The position numbers were made by a program, and so were the translations under genes. DNA of 14,610 bases, from positions 1 to 14,610 of the forward strand of contig JBCCFD010000170.1 in assembly GCA_039029915.1 (NCBI GenBank), written 5' to 3'. Position 1 is the first letter of the stretch; the number at the start of each line of letters is the position of its first letter. Of this stretch, positions 13,430 to 14,610 are shown piece after piece. The notes under the pieces were generated by a model. The model worked only from the letters and a program-made list of their open reading frames with translations, made no database searches and had not been told where the DNA came from. Source of the stretch: QQUD01 sp039029915. Lineage in GTDB: Bacteria; Chloroflexota; Anaerolineae; Promineifilales; Promineifilaceae.

Positions 13430-14610
13430 TTGAACAACCAACCAGATGTGAAACAGTTGAATATGGAAGCGGCGCAAGCCACCTTGCTGCGGGTCTTTGG
13501 CTATGAGCAGTTTCGGCCCCTACAAGCAGATATTATTTCGCGCGTGCTGCAAAAGCAGGACGCACTCGTGGTGATGCCCACGGGGAGCGGTAAATCGCTG
13601 TGCTATCAGCTGCCGGCACTGCTGTTTGATGGTTTAACTGTGGTGGTATCACCGCTTATTTCGTTGATGCAAGATCAGGTGCAGCAACTGCAGGCATTAG
13701 GCATTACGGCCGTTACGCTCAACAGCACGATCATCCCCGAAGAGTATGGCTTAATCAGTAATCAAGTCCGCTCCGGACAGGCCAAGCTGCTTTATGTCGC
13801 GCCCGAAACGTTGCTCCAACCCCACATTCAAGCGTTACTATCCGAATGCAGCATCGACTGCTTTACCATTGACGAGGCTCACTGCATTTCCGAATGGGGA
13901 CATGATTTTCGACCCGAATATCGGCAGCTAGCCGCAGTGCGGGCCCGATTTGAAAACGCCACCTGTCTTGCCGTTACGGCAACGGCTACCGAACAGGTGC
14001 GCCAAGACATTCAGCACTCGCTGGGACTTTCCAATGCCAATACCTTTTTAGCCAGCTTCGATCGACACAATCTGCATTTGGCGGTGACTGATAAGCAAGA
14101 CGGACTCATGCAAACGGTGCAATTTATCAAAGAGCATTCTGACCAATCGGGCATTGTGTATTGTTCAACTCGCAAACAGGTCGAGGTTGTGAGTACGGCG
14201 CTGAATGCCAACGGGTTTAACAGTCTGCCCTACCATGCTGGTCTGCCTGAGCACGTGAGGGCTGACAACCAGCGCCGCTTTATTCGGGATGATGTGCCAA
14301 TCATGGTCGCTACGATTGCGTTTGGGATGGGGATCAATAAATCGAATATTCGCTTTATTGTGCATTATGATTTGCCCAAAAATTTGGAAAGCTATTACCA
14401 GCAGATTGGGCGAGCCGGGCGAGATGGACTTCCGGCAGACTGCCTGCTTTTGTTTAGCTACAGTGATGTGCGCACTATTCAATATTTTATTGGTGAGCAG
14501 GCTGACTCTCAGCAGGTTGGAGCACAGTTGCGGTTGAAGGGGATGCTGGGGTTTGCTGAAACGGCCGTTTGTCGGCGGCGGCCTCTGCTAGAGTACTTCG
14601 GTGAAGCCTA
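13430..14610 (+). CDS. recQ: ATP-dependent DNA helicase RecQ, 3' end outside window
   Basis: Frame is open from the start to the last base; 393 residues are visible. RecQ unwinds DNA 3'-5' in recombination and fork repair. Motifs in order: FRPLQADII (motif 0), MPTGSGKSLCYQLPAL with Walker A K55, DEAHCISEWGHDFRPEY (Walker B from D148 and the aromatic-rich loop), TATATEQVRQD, YCSTRKQVE, YHAGL, VATIAFGMGINK and QIGRAGRDG (arginine finger). The zinc-binding domain begins with AVCRRRPLLEYFGE just before the window ends. TTG 13430 is preferred as start: AAGAGG at 13418-13423 is 6 bases upstream and a TATAAT box precedes it. In-frame ATG 13376 lies before that box; ATG 13463 would also keep the whole helicase core. 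Divergent from the cNBD-like gene. Confidence 0.96.
   Translation, partial: MNNQPDVKQLNMEAAQATLLRVFGYEQFRPLQADIISRVLQKQDALVVMPTGSGKSLCYQLPALLFDGLTVVVSPLISLMQDQVQQLQALGITAVTLNSTIIPEEYGLISNQVRSGQAKLLYVAPETLLQPHIQALLSECSIDCFTIDEAHCISEWGHDFRPEYRQLAAVRARFENATCLAVTATATEQVRQDIQHSLGLSNANTFLASFDRHNLHLAVTDKQDGLMQTVQFIKEHSDQSGIVYCSTRKQVEVVSTALNANGFNSLPYHAGLPEHVRADNQRRFIRDDVPIMVATIAFGMGINKSNIRFIVHYDLPKNLESYYQQIGRAGRDGLPADCLLLFSYSDVRTIQYFIGEQADSQQVGAQLRLKGMLGFAETAVCRRRPLLEYFGEA

Larger units (their letters stand above)
347..14568. repeat. Dispersed perfect palindrome ACGGCCGT, 23 copies
   Basis: First bases of the copies: 347, 1239, 1865, 2153, 3053, 3398, 3879, 4201, 5367, 5456, 8047, 8101, 8368, 8524, 9818, 10155, 10660, 11049, 12168, 13123, 13293, 13706, 14561. 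All but 3398 and 13293 are inside genes. Seven one-base-off relatives lie at 131, 4029, 6370, 6523, 7209, 9050 and 12433. An octamer is expected about 0.2 times in 14.6 kb of even composition, so it is roughly 100-fold enriched. Most copies have A before and T after the octamer. It is likely a genome-wide HIP1-like element, not a local array; the span given runs from the first to the last copy. Confidence 0.85.

Overview
The window looks like a piece of a free-living bacterial chromosome with roughly balanced base composition and ordinary housekeeping and accessory genes. I see no rRNA, tRNA, CRISPR array, phage genes or transposase. The likely source is a member of the Chloroflexota (Anaerolineae/Ardenticatenia-like). 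This rests on gene style (PknB-like kinase with a Gly/Asn-only tail, TM287/288-type exporter, wordy intergenic repeats), not on a marker gene, so it is a moderate-to-low-confidence inference.

Layout. (1) 1-2566, plus strand: the 3' end of a flavin/NAD(P)-type oxidoreductase, a translationally coupled 134-residue membrane protein, and a membrane-anchored Ser/Thr protein kinase with an Asn/Gly tail, followed by a hairpin terminator candidate. (2) 2567-3391: a gene-poor leader and a small TPR protein. (3) 3456-7771, minus strand: a rhomboid protease followed by the two halves of a heterodimeric ABC exporter, one with intact ATPase residues and one degenerate. (4) 7984-9231: moeA, molybdenum cofactor synthesis. 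(5) 9519-12711, plus strand: an aminoglycoside-phosphotransferase-like kinase joined to a MazG-like pyrophosphohydrolase, then two SDR-superfamily proteins. (6) 12803-13180, minus strand: a small stand-alone cyclic-nucleotide-binding-like domain protein. (7) 13430-end: recQ, cut by the window end. The small gene and recQ are divergent and share an intergenic region carrying two dyad-symmetric operator candidates.

The most striking signal is not a gene. The perfect palindrome ACGGCCGT occurs 23 times in 14.6 kb (about 0.2 expected by chance at even base composition), spread over almost every gene on both strands and two intergenic gaps, and usually read as Thr-Ala-Val. It behaves like the cyanobacterial HIP1 element but with a different sequence. 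A second repeat system is a family of roughly 75-81 bp imperfect palindromes, three in the same orientation just after the stop codons of moeA, the MazG-like gene and the first SDR gene. Two of them are 81 bp each and about 80% identical.

No obvious single pathway joins the genes. Local functional units are the coupled oxidoreductase/membrane protein pair, the exporter pair (perhaps with the rhomboid protease), and the APH-like/MazG-like pair.
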